Below are positions 20,797 to 31,683 of a DNA stretch of 64,000 nucleotides, in pieces. The stretch is from positions 10,072,723 through 10,136,722 of the forward strand of contig NC_087066.1 of assembly GCF_963678635.1 (NCBI RefSeq), given 5' to 3'. The DNA comes from Symsagittifera roscoffensis. Lineage: Eukaryota; Xenacoelomorpha; Acoela; Convolutidae. Made by a program: the position numbers and the translations under genes. Position 1 is the first letter of the stretch, and each line of letters opens with the position of its first letter. The notes under the pieces are model-generated. The model was given only the letters and a program-made list of their open reading frames with translations. It was not told the DNA's origin and ran no database searches.

Positions 20797-21518
20797 TCAG
20801 GGTCCCATACGTAGTCTGACTGTTCTGTAATGGCAGTATCATCATTTGGATTTTGAGGTCTTAAATTTTTTCTTGCTTGTGAAATTAAGTCTATATTATG
20901 TGTGAAATAATCTATTATAAACCATGCCAAAAATTTTTGTAAGTCATGTTTTGTGTGTTGTGAAACCTAGTCTTTAGTGAAATTTTCTTTGATTATATGT
21001 AGAAAAGTTGAAAATAATGTGATTTCATGTCGTACTTTTGTATGTTTGGAAGTTTCGGTTGGTGAGGTACTTTGAAATTCTGTTTTTTCTAATATAGAAA
21101 TATAGGTATATATTATTGCAAAAACTTCGTTAGTGAATATGGAGTTTGCTCTTTGTGAATTATGATATTGTATGCTTTTAATATATTCTAAAAATACTTT
21201 TGAAAATTCTAGATCAAGATCGTCTGTCTGAATTACTTATTTTCGATGATTCGGATTTGGTGTGCTGAATTCTATGGTATAGATTCCATATTGTTGTGTC
21301 AAATTACATATATCTTTCAGATAATGTTCAATAATTTGTCTTTTGATTTTTACATCTGGGAATTCTGCTTTGCATGGGCTGATTCCAAATTCAAACAAAT
21401 TTACAAGTAAATTCTTGCAAAAATCATGTTGCCCTCTATTATCGGGTGCATCTATGAGGAAGGGGTAAACCTCTTCGTCATCTGGACTATCGTCACTTTG
21501 AGTGTGGCTGTGGCTCAT
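20712..21518 (-). pseudogene. gag: Gag N-terminal region
   Basis: This frame starts at an ATG (21516-21518) with an acidic Ser/Asp/Glu-rich leader and continues as a helical, Leu/Ile/Phe-rich domain of about 230 residues, interrupted by TAA at 21237-21239 and TAG at 20967-20969. It is one frame off from the next Gag segment; the shift lies in the overlap 20796-20712. It is probably the matrix-like N-terminus of Gag. No family is recognised for it beyond its position directly upstream of the Gag domain. Confidence 0.6.
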
Positions 21519-23194
21519 TTTTTCGTTTAATGAATGTTAATATAAAACTATCGATGTGTCTAATTGGTTGATTTCAATTATACAAGTGTACTGGTTTGTG
21601 TTTATATTGCTTTTTTATTCTTCTTTTTCCTCTTTTTGATGAATTTGAAGTTGTTTCTGAGTCGGAAAAATATAATTGATCGTGAATGGGACAATTTTTA
21701 TCAATCGATTCTTTTAATTTATAGAATTCATCTAAATTGCTGGCTTCTGATTCTGAAAATGCGTTTCTATTTTTTGAAAATCTTTTTCGTGTGATTTGTC
21801 TTTGTTTGTTTATTATTTTTTTTTATTGTTAGTCGTTTTGTTCTAATATATCCAACTGTTTGTGTATGAGGTGTGTGATTACAAGATCGTATTTTTGGTT
21901 ATCTATTTCACAGTTGGGTAAAACGATTGTTTGTTTATTTCCTAGATTTTTGAATGACATAAGGTTTAGGATGAGGGATGCAAAAAGTTGCTGGGTGATT
22001 TCTATTTTCTTAGACTGTTAGTCCTTACGATTTTTTGGTTAGCTTAACCTGGGTCTTTTTGTTCAGGGTTGGGGAGAAAAGTATATCGATTCCGAAGAAT
22101 GATTTTTTACTTTCTCGTGGCTAGTCTAAGCTAAGGTGTTAACTTACTTAATCTTACTTAGGGGTGGTGATTGTGTTCAAGGGTTGGAGAATAGTAAAGC
22201 GATCCACAAGGTTCAGGTATAATTAGAACGCAAGTAGTTCGTTAGGTACTATTATAAACTTACTAAGTCTAAGATCTATCCTGGGTCTGGTAAGAGGAGG
22301 GTTCAAGTGAAGGATGAATAACCGAAGTTCTTCACTGTTTATCCTAATTTTGAATGGTTAGTTTTGTTGAAAAATTTCTATTAGTCTTAGGTTTTTTGGA
22401 AGGGTTGGATAGTGAATCAACGTTTGAGGTCGTTAGACACTTGTTAAGTAGGTGGGGAGAAGGAAATTGTTCTTTTTGATCCGAGGATAGGCCTTGATGA
22501 TCAGGTTTTTGAATTTAGTGGAATACGAAATTAATTAAGATCCAAGGATAAGCCTTGATGATCTGATTTTAAAATTAAATGAATTTAAATTTAAAATGGT
22601 TTAAATTTATTTAAGAAAAAGATTTAGTTTTTTAATGATATTAGTGAGCTTATGATTGCTGTTATGCTTAGGTGATAAAGTTGGGACAACAGATGATTTT
22701 ATGATTACTAACAATTTATTGTCATGCTGCTAATTTTTTTTTGATTTTCAATAAATATTTTTCAAACATGTTTTATATAAGACTGCAGAATTTAAGAAAA
22801 CGGTCTGGGTTCTTTTTATCAATCGTTATTGTATATTAATAATTTTGTTTAGCGCCTGAAATGGTTATGAAGATTGACTTTAAATTTTTATGTTTGCAAA
22901 TGAAAATCTAAATTCATTGCTAATAAGATTCTAAATATAAAAGTTTGTGTTGGCTTTTGCCGTACAATCATATAACTATATGGTAAGTTTCTACTTTGTC
23001 GTATGTCGTCTCTTGTTCGAGGTCTTCTTACGATTCCGGGTAGTTCTGTTATCGTTCGGAATATCGGCTCTGATCTATTGAGTCGTAGAGACATTTCGAT
23101 TAAATTATTATCGTATAACATTTTTAAAAAAAAAATGTTTTGTCTAAATTCTAATCTATTTTTGGTTAAAACTAAGCTATTAAGGTCTTATTCG
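21519..23194 (-). other. 5' leader of the large element
   Basis: Long untranslated leader between the primer-binding site and the Gag start. A segment of about 32 bp (GGATAGGCCTTGATGATC and flanks) is present twice, near 22478-22510 and 22539-22570. An open frame at 23121-22888 on the minus strand has no recognisable features. Leaders of this length in retroelements usually carry packaging and translation-control structures; none was identified here. Confidence 0.55.
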
Positions 23195-23212
23195 AGACTT
23201 ATGGTCGCACCA
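23195..23212 (-). other. Primer-binding site
   Basis: On the minus strand, two bases after the 5' LTR, the sequence reads TGGTGCGACCATAAGTC. It starts with TGG, the complement of a tRNA 3' CCA end, at the standard distance. On the plus strand TTCGAGACTTATGG...ACCA (23191-23212) resembles the T-loop, acceptor strand and CCA of a tRNA. I could not assign the tRNA species. Confidence 0.75.
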
Positions 23213-23214
23213 GA

Positions 23215-23826
23215 TGAGTTAGGACCGATGTGGTTAACTCATAGAGTAATTTCGGATAGGGTACACCGTCTGCTCGTCACGCTAGCTTATTTTCAGCCGG
23301 ATAGATTCGTGCAACTTCTTAGTCTAATACCGATCCTAATCTTACTCTTATACTTTCTAGTCTCAGGGTGTTTAACTAGTCTCTGCTAGGCTCAATAGAT
23401 CTAGAGTATACTGGAGTATAATAGATCTAGAGTATACTCGGAGAGACAACTAATTTCTAAGTTAAATTCAAATCTCTCTGGTGCTGAAATTACAAGTAAT
23501 TTCAGCACTTACAAATAAGTGGGTTGTTAGTTAGATGGATCATGATTGGTTAATATTAAATACTTTACAGTGGTAAAATATCTAATTTATCCAATCATAA
23601 AATATAGTTTAGATCAGGTTCCACCCATCCGGGTTTTACAGAGTTTTTTAGAATTATCTTTCTGCAATTCAAAGGATGGATGATGAACGTTGGTATGTGG
23701 CGAACATCGTATTCTTGTCCGGTTCCTCTTGTTAGAGAAGTTCCAGGACGCTGGAGTTAGGGGCATCAATCGTTGTGTCTTCTTGTGATAACGACTGTGT
23801 TTCCCAACGAAATCAATCTGATTTCA
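23215..23826 (-). repeat. Long terminal repeat (5' LTR of the minus-strand element)
   Basis: Direct repeat partner of 4713-5325, starting TGAGTTAGGACC and ending CTGATTTCA. It carries a local duplication of AGATCTAGAGTATACT around 23396-23436 where the partner has unrelated sequence. It should hold the promoter for the minus-strand transcript; no TATA box was assigned. Confidence 0.93.
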
Positions 23827-23939
23827 ATCTGGTCTCTAATTCATTCTTTGAAGATGTCTGGTTTGATCTAAAAAAATTGTTATGAAAACCTGAATTTTTC
23901 CGTTTGAGCCATAACTCGAGGGCTGTCCTAACATTTTTC

Positions 23940-24940
23940 AGAGCAAATAACCAGAGGAGACACATTTACACCTCAGGAAGAGAATAACCGCAACAAAGAA
24001 TGACGACCACCTTCAATCATCAAAAATACAATAAGATTTAGCAATTTTAACTTGTCAAAAAATATATATTTTCAAACTGCAATAAAGCTCAAGACTTTCT
24101 TTATAATACATTCACACAACAAAAAGTTCTAATTGGACCACGCAACATCAAACAGGTTCTGAAACACAAAAACAACCAGCTGAGTCCGATCAAACTTTAA
24201 ATATTATTCCAAGCCCAAAAGCCCAAATAAACCCATTCATGCCATGTTTGATGCTAAATCCAAATTCTGTAGCGAAACCGAACTACGACTCTCATCGCTA
24301 TTGAAAGAACGCACAGCAATTGAATAAACAGTTAGGATTTCAATTTGTTACAGATTAGAAAATAAGTCATCACACTAATTGAAAGACCCCTGTTAAGTTT
24401 TTGTTTGTTCAGAACAAAACGAATAACTAGCATAGAAAACTTCAAGCTATAAATATGTAATCACTAATCACGCCATTGTAATCACTATCAAGTTGAACTT
24501 GCAGGTAACACTACAATCAAAATCGTATAACTTTGCCTATAGAAAAAAATAATGCAAAATTAAAACTAAACTAAAACAAATTGAAAAATTGGATGCCGAT
24601 GAGAGAAAATCAAAACACACCGGTTGATAAAAGCTCAACAGATCATTTTAACAAGATTTATACTTTATGTAAAATATTTGAATAAAAAGAATATAAGGAT
24701 TGATTCTATATTAATTCAACCAAACAAACTGGAAATTTTCAAACCGCAAAAAAACCAAAAGTGAAACAACAATTCAAAAGACAAAGTTTTTTTTTCAATC
24801 ACAGAAAGTTCCTTGACACTAAAGGACCAGTATCATCCTCATCAGAAGAAGGTCAAAATAACAAAAATATAGAATTCTCATTTACCCACTTCGTAGCACT
24901 CAATCAATTACCATATTATCACGTTAGCAATACTTATGTG
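23940..24940 (+). pseudogene. Decayed Ty3-type pol (RNase H and integrase), first part
   Basis: Plus-strand remnants of the same pol family as the large element. Around 24260-24320 one frame gives TELRLSSLLKERTAIE, matching LRLSTLMRECTAI of the large element's RNase H. At 24761-24925 the frame FKRQSFFFNHRKFLDTKG through FTHFVALNQLPY matches its integrase core (FKGQSLYFNHRISFDTKG, FTHYVALNPVP). Stops and indels are everywhere. The segment 23944-24100 also matches 4232-4390, so order within the remnant may be scrambled. Confidence 0.7.
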
Positions 24941-25530
24941 CGCCGTACAAAACGCTTGGTAGTTATGTAGGCTCTTTTCTACTTTCTATCTTAGAAAGCA
25001 AATATAAAATTCGCTGAGAAATATTTTATTAGAAAAGAAGTTTCCTTTTGACTCGATATTTGTTTTAAAGGTTGTATTAGGAGATAATCTGACTGAGAAT
25101 GGTTATTATTTTTTAGAGAAGGGTTGGGGTGGTTGAAGAGAAGGTTGTTGGTTGAAGAAAAAATTGTTGGAATGAATTTCAGTAGTTTTTAGCTTCTATT
25201 TATACTCAATTGGGAAATCCTTCAATTTGTCGTATCAAACGAGAAGTTACTTTTTAACTTCGTTTTCTCTCGTGAATGTTATTCGTGCATTCATTTTTTA
25301 CGAGAAGAATTGTTATTATTCGTATTGAACGCGAATAATCGTTTTAATTCCCAATGCTTAAAACTTTATACGAGTTATTCCAATTGCGTTTCCCTTCCTT
25401 TTGCAAAGGGATAAAAACATATTTATTTTGCGATGGTGGCGGCGTCACGCTTTGTGAGCACAATAAAATTATTCATGCTTCTGTCTCAATCTGAAATCAG
25501 AATAATATGCTATATTTATAATGCTACGCA
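24941..25530 (+). mobile_element. Probable solo LTR inserted in the integrase remnant
   Basis: About 590 bp of unrelated sequence interrupts the integrase remnant: the codons before it and those after it are adjacent in the homologous protein. It has an LTR-like layout: a TATA-like GGATAAAAAC at 25408, a GC-richer stretch with GGCGGCGTCACG, then an AATAAAA polyadenylation-like signal at 25462, all near the right end. Exact ends and target duplication could not be fixed. Confidence 0.5.
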
Positions 25531-25700
25531 AGTTTTTTGAACAATGGATATCAAAATTTTGGATTACCCGACTTAATCACAGACAGCGGAACAGATTTCT
25601 TTAATCAAGAAATAATTTTAAGAATTGTCAAAAAGTGTAAAATCATTTTCCTATACCTACAACTCACAAAGAAGATAGAAAATCAATAAGTAACCTATAG
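25531..25700 (+). pseudogene. Decayed Ty3-type integrase core, second part
   Basis: Continues the integrase core after the insertion. The reading QWISKF then, after a one-base shift, FGLPDLITDSGTDFFNQE aligns with HWIAKFGLPEILVTDNGTEF of the large element, including the second catalytic Asp. It decays into stops by 25700. Confidence 0.7.
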
Positions 25701-26824
25701 TACGAACAGCCAACCATATGCATGATTTCATCGCCCAATTTTTCTGAAATTTGCTTCAGGCTATTATAAGTTTTGTATAAAAGTAGAAAAAAAACGTTCT
25801 CAAAAAAATTTGAGACATTTATTAGACTATTTTTGTTTCAAAAAAATTTCAATAAAAAACGCCTAAAGCCAAAACATACCTATAAAGACCAGCCTTTATC
25901 AACAATTCTGATCAACAGCTTCACCCTTTCCTGGCAGAACTTTCCTGATCTTGAGCCTAAATTGCTTTCGTTCAGCGAATGAATGAATAACATAGCAATT
26001 TCGCACATTGATCCAACTTGAAAAGTGTCAAAAGCAAGTCATAAACAATAAATTTTGACCGTGAGTGGTTTCGTACATCTTCACGGTTACAAGAGTGTCC
26101 TCTGCTTGTTTTTTTACTCAAAAAGTCTGGTCATTACTGCAATCAAAGAACTGAATAAAAAACTTGTTCGGTGATTGTTCGGGCAAAAAAAACGTGTGAT
26201 TGTTCGGGCAAATGTTGAAAAAGAAAATGTTTTGAAGTCTACGCAATCTGCGATATGCAAAACTGACAGCTACAAATCAGTCAATTTGCTGAAGTTTTTC
26301 TTTTGGGTATACTTCACTTATCTAAAAATTGTAGTACTTTTTCAGCCATTAGTTCTCTTCACTAATATAGGAAAGATTGGAGGTATTTTTTATCCCCATC
26401 TCCGATTACAAAAAAAAAAACCGAAATGATTTTGCGAATTTTTTGAGACCCGACCTAATTTTGTTTTCAGTCAATTATTGGCTCTTAGAAAAAACTTAAA
26501 TCACAAAATCAATATTATCAAGATTTTTAACGAGGTTTAATGCTTTACAGTATTTTGTGAGGATATCATTAAGCAACTATTTTTCGAATGCTGTTTTTCA
26601 AAATTTATTAAAGAAACTGAAAGGCGTTATATGTTCAGAAAGTTCGTGATGCTCCTAATTGGGTTTTATTTCCAAGAGCAACTAACTTGCTGCGTAAAAT
26701 GAAATCAAACCGGAGCTCAAAAAGGACGAAAAACGAGCTGTTCATTTAATTTTTAGACAAAATTGAGAGAAAAGTAGTTACAAATTTTAACTCAGGTATG
26801 AGTTACTATAACTGTGTTCATTTT
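25701..26824. other. No gene recognised
   Basis: AT-rich sequence with short chance frames only. A GTGATTGTTCGGGCAAA string is repeated in tandem near 26170-26210. Confidence 0.45.
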
Positions 26825-27098
26825 TCAAGGACAGTCAATCAATTCAGTTTTTCGGAAGACAACTTCAAAGCAACTGTACGGCCCGTGCTCCTTTTTGTCT
26901 GTCACGACCATGTTGGGGTCCCACGAGATGAGTTTGAAGCCATGCTGACTCAGCAGTTTGGTTAGTTCCGCGTAACGTTGGAAAAATTTCCCGTTATGGC
27001 CCTGATGGAATTCAATCCCAATCTGTTTAACATGTGCCAATGAGCCACTAAAAAGTTTAAGCATTTGATCGCGGAAAAACGTGATATACTTTGAACTC
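26825..27098 (-). CDS. Terminal exon of a METTL24-like methyltransferase gene
   Basis: The minus strand has a splice-acceptor pattern (pyrimidines then CAG) ending at 27099 and an exon from 27098 to a stop at 26825-26827, about 90 codons. The product reads IGIEFHQGHNGKFFQRY, LLSQHGFKLISWDPN and CFEVVFRK, matching the C-terminal part of the METTL24/Methyltransf_22 family (a Glu-x-His strand, a 'Gly-Phe-x-Leu' strand and a final 'Cys-x-Glu-x-x-Phe-Arg-Lys' strand). The fold binds S-adenosylmethionine, but that part lies upstream and was not found in the window. The acceptor leaves phase such that the previous exon must supply two bases. Upstream exons may lie beyond the assembly gap or be lost. 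Confidence 0.65.
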
Positions 27099-28344
27099 CT
27101 GGTGCGTTAAAGTTAATCAAAATCCAATTGGATTGCCCGTGCTCGAGTGTAAGAAATCTTTTTAAAAAAAATTATTCTTAAAACTTTTCAAAAATTCTTT
27201 CTTTCTAAAGTTTCTGAAACACACACGAAAAAACCTTTTTTACTATTGTAAGCGTTACGCTTCAAAAATTGATCATTTCAATCCCAAGCTAAGTTTTATC
27301 AGAAGAAGCAGGGGTTAGTTTTGTGGCCACTAAAATCCGGTACAAATATTTCAAAAAACTTTTTGCAATATAAATCTGAAAATGATACCAGAGATCAGTT
27401 TTATAAAACCCGAGCTTGGCGGTTTTTTATTGTCGAAAGCCCAAATTTCTCGTTTTCAGCTTGACCCAGTTTCCCGTGGGGAGATATGTGTTGTGTATAG
27501 ATTTTTTGCCATAGCGGGTCACACCTTGAATACCTTCGGTCGCTCGAGCATGCCCTGTTGTGCATCCTCATTAGCGTGCTACCTAAAGGCTTAGCGCAGG
27601 GTCCAACTGCCTCTATTTTCCCACGCAAAAGTTGCAGTACAAAATTGAGGCTTTTTCCCGAAAATTTTTGGTTGTATAAAATTAAAGATAGCCAACAGAC
27701 AATTGAAAAACTTTGATGAGGTCATGGAGACTTAAAAAAATTATCGCGCTTCAAACATTAAAATGTGGCCATGAAGCTCTCTTAAATTCAAACTTTAATT
27801 TTATATTACTAATCCTTTGATTTAAACCAAATTTAACGGAAGCATACGAACCAATTGGTTAACGTCTTATCCCGCTGGGAAATCTAAAATCTAGAATATA
27901 GTTTTAAAATTAGGAATTTTTCAAATATTTTGTGCCAACCAGTTTTAATCATGTAAGAAATGTAAATTATATAAATTGAAAAACAAATTGCGAAAAAATA
28001 AAAGCTTCAGTGTGATTAAATTTATGATTTTCGATCGGAAACGAAATAAAAAAACAAAAACAAAAAGAAAGCAAACAGACAGTAATAAGCGTTTGGGTCA
28101 GTTTTCTGCAAAATAATAATCAATCACAAATGTAACTGTTTTAATTTGGAAACTATGAGCAAACAAACTAACTTTTGGATCCATTCAGGAATGCTGTTTC
28201 TCTCCTCGCCTTCAATGTCAACCTAAAAAAAAGCGAAAAATCAAATTACAAAAACTGCTCCTATATGTTAGGGCAAATTATTATAAAGTGTCTAAATTAA
28301 GTTTTGGCAAATTATGAGGAAAAAAAATTAAAATTGAAACAACC
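27099..28344. other. Intron or intergenic DNA upstream of the methyltransferase exon
   Basis: A GC-richer stretch at 27400-27640 has open frames on both strands; the minus-strand frame (27628-27401, about 75 residues with several Cys and Arg) could be part of an exon, but it has no motif I recognise and no clear donor. The rest is AT-rich and featureless. Confidence 0.35.
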
Positions 28345-28544
28345 NNNNNNNNNNNNNNNNNNNNNNNNNNNNNNNNNNNNNNNNNNNNNNNNNNNNNNNN
28401 NNNNNNNNNNNNNNNNNNNNNNNNNNNNNNNNNNNNNNNNNNNNNNNNNNNNNNNNNNNNNNNNNNNNNNNNNNNNNNNNNNNNNNNNNNNNNNNNNNNN
28501 NNNNNNNNNNNNNNNNNNNNNNNNNNNNNNNNNNNNNNNNNNNN
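28345..28544. other. Assembly gap (200 Ns)
   Basis: A run of exactly 200 N, the common placeholder for a scaffolding gap of unknown size. Statements about what lies between 28.3 and 28.6 kb are not possible. Confidence 0.99.
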
Positions 28545-30146
28545 ACTAGTCACACAATTTTCATGGTAAGAAACTGTGTAACTAGCGTTTTTTTTACTCA
28601 GTCTACTTGTAAAATTGCATTTCCCTTGTGTTGAGGTCAACCCGGGATTGTACATTAGAAATGCCAAAAAACAAAATCAATTATTTCGACAAATAAATTT
28701 AGAAATATTCAAAACCTCTCAACTCATCATAAAAGTTCACTTTATAATTAGATCTATTAAACTTCCCATAACAGCTGAAGCGTTTATCTTACCTCATGTT
28801 GAAACAATAACGCAATCATAAATCAAAATCATGCAATTTAATCTAACAGACTGAAGAGTGCAAAGACGAGTGAAGGTGTCAAGACTAATTTGCGACAAAA
28901 ATCTTGTCAAGGGTTTTAACGATACAATTGTCCAAAAAAATGGTCTTAAAATGATAGGACGACAAATCGTAATCAGTGAAGTTTAGTAGCAAGCGAAAAT
29001 TTATAACAATCGACACGAGGGGATCATTGATCACAGCCTAATCTTTACGGAATTGTCGCTTGTTTTAAATTATTGCCTGTTCCAAATTGCTGTCTGTTAG
29101 AAATCGTCGCCTCACATGTTACATTAGTAAAACTCCAAATAGAGCGTTATAAATTAATAGCGGTAAATGTATTGACAATTGTCTGACAAAACATAGGGTT
29201 ATATTTGACTACAGAGAACAAAGATGCCCAGGTTCATCAAGCCCAATTTAGAATATAACAAAAAGTTGTACTGTTCATAAACCTAAATAGCAAAAATACC
29301 TGAGTTTTTTGACAGCAAATAAAACTTGAACAAAAATGTTGAAGTACTACCCTGAATGAAAACAAGGATATACAAGTCATATTTCAATTAAATCAGGATG
29401 AACGTTTTTCCAATTTTTTGGTTTTGTTTGCTAAAGTGTTAGTCGATTTTCTGTTGATTGAACTGAGGGCGGCATAATTAAGTGAAATTCCTGCAAAATG
29501 AGATTTAACAAAAGGTAAAACGTAAAAAGAGCATATAATGACTACCCGCATTGGAATTCCATGAATAAAAAAAAATCGAGTTTAATTTCATTGACAGTGT
29601 CCACAGAAGTGAAAAGGAAATCGATAAAAATGTAAATGGACTAAACCCCCTTCCGTAACCCCAACCTCCTACCGTTTGCCCTTTTGCCTCCTTACAACCC
29701 GCCCTCCAATGTTTGTCCCTTTGACCCATTTGTCTCTTACTCCACCATCCCCCACCTGAATCAACCCAACCGCCCCCTACGCCACCACTTGAACCACAAG
29801 TGGGGTGGGTTGGTTCCAGTAGGATTGGAGCTGGTTCAGGTGATAGGGGGGGTCACCAGGGGTTTAAAACAGTTACTGTTTATTTGTGTTTTAGTTGTGT
29901 TTGTGTTTTTAATTTTTTGTGTTGCTATCAATTGATAAGTTCTGAGGTATTTTCAAAACGAAGCGAAACAAGGAAAGTGAAAAAATTTCATTTTAATTGA
30001 TTTTCTACTTTATATATAATCCATTATAATGGGTTTCAAAAGAAACAGAATGCATTGTAATTTTGCGGGAAAAATGGATTCAAAACTACTTTCAATCCAA
30101 TCTTCTTGTCTCAGCGTAGCATGGGAATCGATTATATTGAAAACAG
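28545..30146. other. No gene recognised
   Basis: Mostly AT-rich. A C-rich then G-rich stretch at 29640-29860 contains partly complementary pieces (CCACTTG...CAAGTGG around 29785-29805) but no gene. The short frame next to the gap (28667 downward, minus strand) cannot be judged. Confidence 0.45.
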
Positions 30147-30270
30147 GGGCGGATCCAAGATATTCTCGAAGAGGGGGGGGGGGGGATCTTCAAAAAATTT
30201 TTCGAAAATTTTGTCGAATTTTTCTTAGGTCGACCAAATTGATTTTCCGAGCTCTCCCAAGTCACTAAAA
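30147..30270 (+). repeat. Possible DNA-transposon terminus
   Basis: CAGGGGCGGATCCAAG followed shortly by a long G run resembles the terminal repeats common in invertebrate hAT-like non-autonomous elements. The partner end and target duplication were not found. Confidence 0.25.
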
Positions 30271-30908
30271 ATGTTTTGAAATTTTGAAATGCAAAATTTT
30301 GAAAAAAGCCAAAAAAGGCGTTTTTAGGCAGTTTTTTGGAAAATTTTGACCAAAAAATTGCGTTTTTTTGGCACGCGCTCCCCACTCAAAATTATTATTA
30401 TGGTTTAAGCAAATTTTTAGGGTCCGTCACCAAGCATGGATATCTCAAAATAGTGCAAAGAAGAGACCCTTTGGGTCAGTAGCGGGTCGAAACCCTGAGG
30501 AGTAGAAAAGCGTAAAATCGCGTTATTCAAAAATGAAAAAAATAGACCAAGCTTATTGAATGCAAATTATGGCTGAAAATAGAGACCGCACTTGACTTCC
30601 TACACGTTTTTTAAAAGGTTGTTGAGAAATGCGGGAAGCTAATCTACAGGTCTTTCGAACATAAATTAATCAATCACAACTCCTTCCGTTGCATTTTTGA
30701 AGTGGTGGGAAAAGAACACTGAAACTTACAACATTTTTGCAATTAACTCATCATTATGCTTTTTTCATTGCAAAATAATACGTTTGGGTGTAGTGCATTG
30801 TTTGGCCAGTTAAACAATGCTTCGTTTCCATTTGCGAAGAAAGGCGAACCTAATTAAAAATCAACAGACGTGCTAATAGAAAAGTGTAACTGATATTCAT
30901 TCTAAATT

Positions 30909-31325
30909 CAGGGCTTCATCCTGAGACGAGCAGTCTTGTTGTTTCCACTTTCGTAACGAAAGTATCTGAATATTTGTGCTCGGGGTGGGTTTTTTCTTCA
31001 GATGAATTTCGACTTTTTAACTAGCCATTTTTGACGGAATTTTCTAAATATCATTCGAAAAGTATTGTTGCCCTGAGCTTAAATTTGAAAAGATATTTCG
31101 CCTGTTATCATTTTTTGTAAAGTTATTGGGTTTGAAAAATTACCATTTTGGCCAAATAGGGTTAATTAACGCGCGATATATTTCGCGCTATTAACGCGTA
31201 AGCGGAGACTTAATCGGTCCGTCTCAGAAATTGTTCCAAATTGGTTAAACGAAGCTTATTTGCCATAATTGATGTGTTACTAGGAGCGAAATCTATCACT
31301 TTGTACATTAAATGGCGTGGCGACA
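30909..31325 (-). repeat. Palindrome-rich interspersed repeat, copy 3 (with end of another unit)
   Basis: 30909-30940 is the hairpin end of the family (CAGGGCTTCATCCTG, then GAGCAGTCTTGTT). It is followed directly by a second unit that begins with the ACTTTCGTAACGAAAGT palindrome and runs through the CTCGGGGTGG block and the GCGCGATATATTTCGCGC palindrome (31170-31189) to about 31325. The arrangement suggests two units abutting, one of them truncated. Confidence 0.7.
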
Positions 31326-31683
31326 TAATACAACAAAAGATGTAAAAAGTGCTGACAGTTTAACCAAAATTGCTGTAGTGCATTTGAGGGCTAATATTGA
31401 AATAATGTTTCAACCTAAAACATGGCCCAATCAGGTCGTCAATTTGTTGATTTAAAAGTTACTGCAAATCAATTATTGAAAGCAATATATCAAAATGAGC
31501 ATCCCATTTAGCCCATCAAAACGATGACAAAATATTGTCTGCATTTTGTATAAGTTAGTTTAAAATGAAACAAATAGATCCAAAACTTGTCCAAGTAAAG
31601 GTAAAATGATTCATTCGAGCTTTGCAATCAGAAATTGCCGCCTTATTAATCGGAGAAGATTCGATAATTTTTCACAGTTTCCC
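31326..31683. other. Spacer between repeat copies 3 and 4
   Basis: No gene seen. It may belong to a longer version of the repeat, because copies 1 and 2 are also separated by several hundred bases of unrelated AT-rich sequence. Confidence 0.4.

Larger units (their letters stand above)
4713..23826 (-). mobile_element. Giant (19.1 kb) env-containing Ty3/gypsy-type LTR retrotransposon
   Basis: Direct repeats of about 612 bp (4713-5325 and 23215-23826) begin TG and end CA. They enclose, on the minus strand, a primer-binding site, gag, aspartic protease, RT-RNase H, integrase, several post-integrase ORFs, an Env-like protein and a 602-codon ORF. The domain order protease-RT-RNase H-integrase and the YLDD catalytic box fit Ty3/gypsy (Metaviridae-type). 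The flanks ATCTTG (4707-4712) and ATCTGG (23827-23832) differ at one base and may be the target-site duplication. At 19 kb it is about twice the usual length of env-bearing gypsy elements. Gag, pol and env are broken by many stops and frameshifts, so this copy is not autonomous. The LTRs differ at roughly ten positions plus one rearranged block, so the insertion is not recent. Confidence 0.9.
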
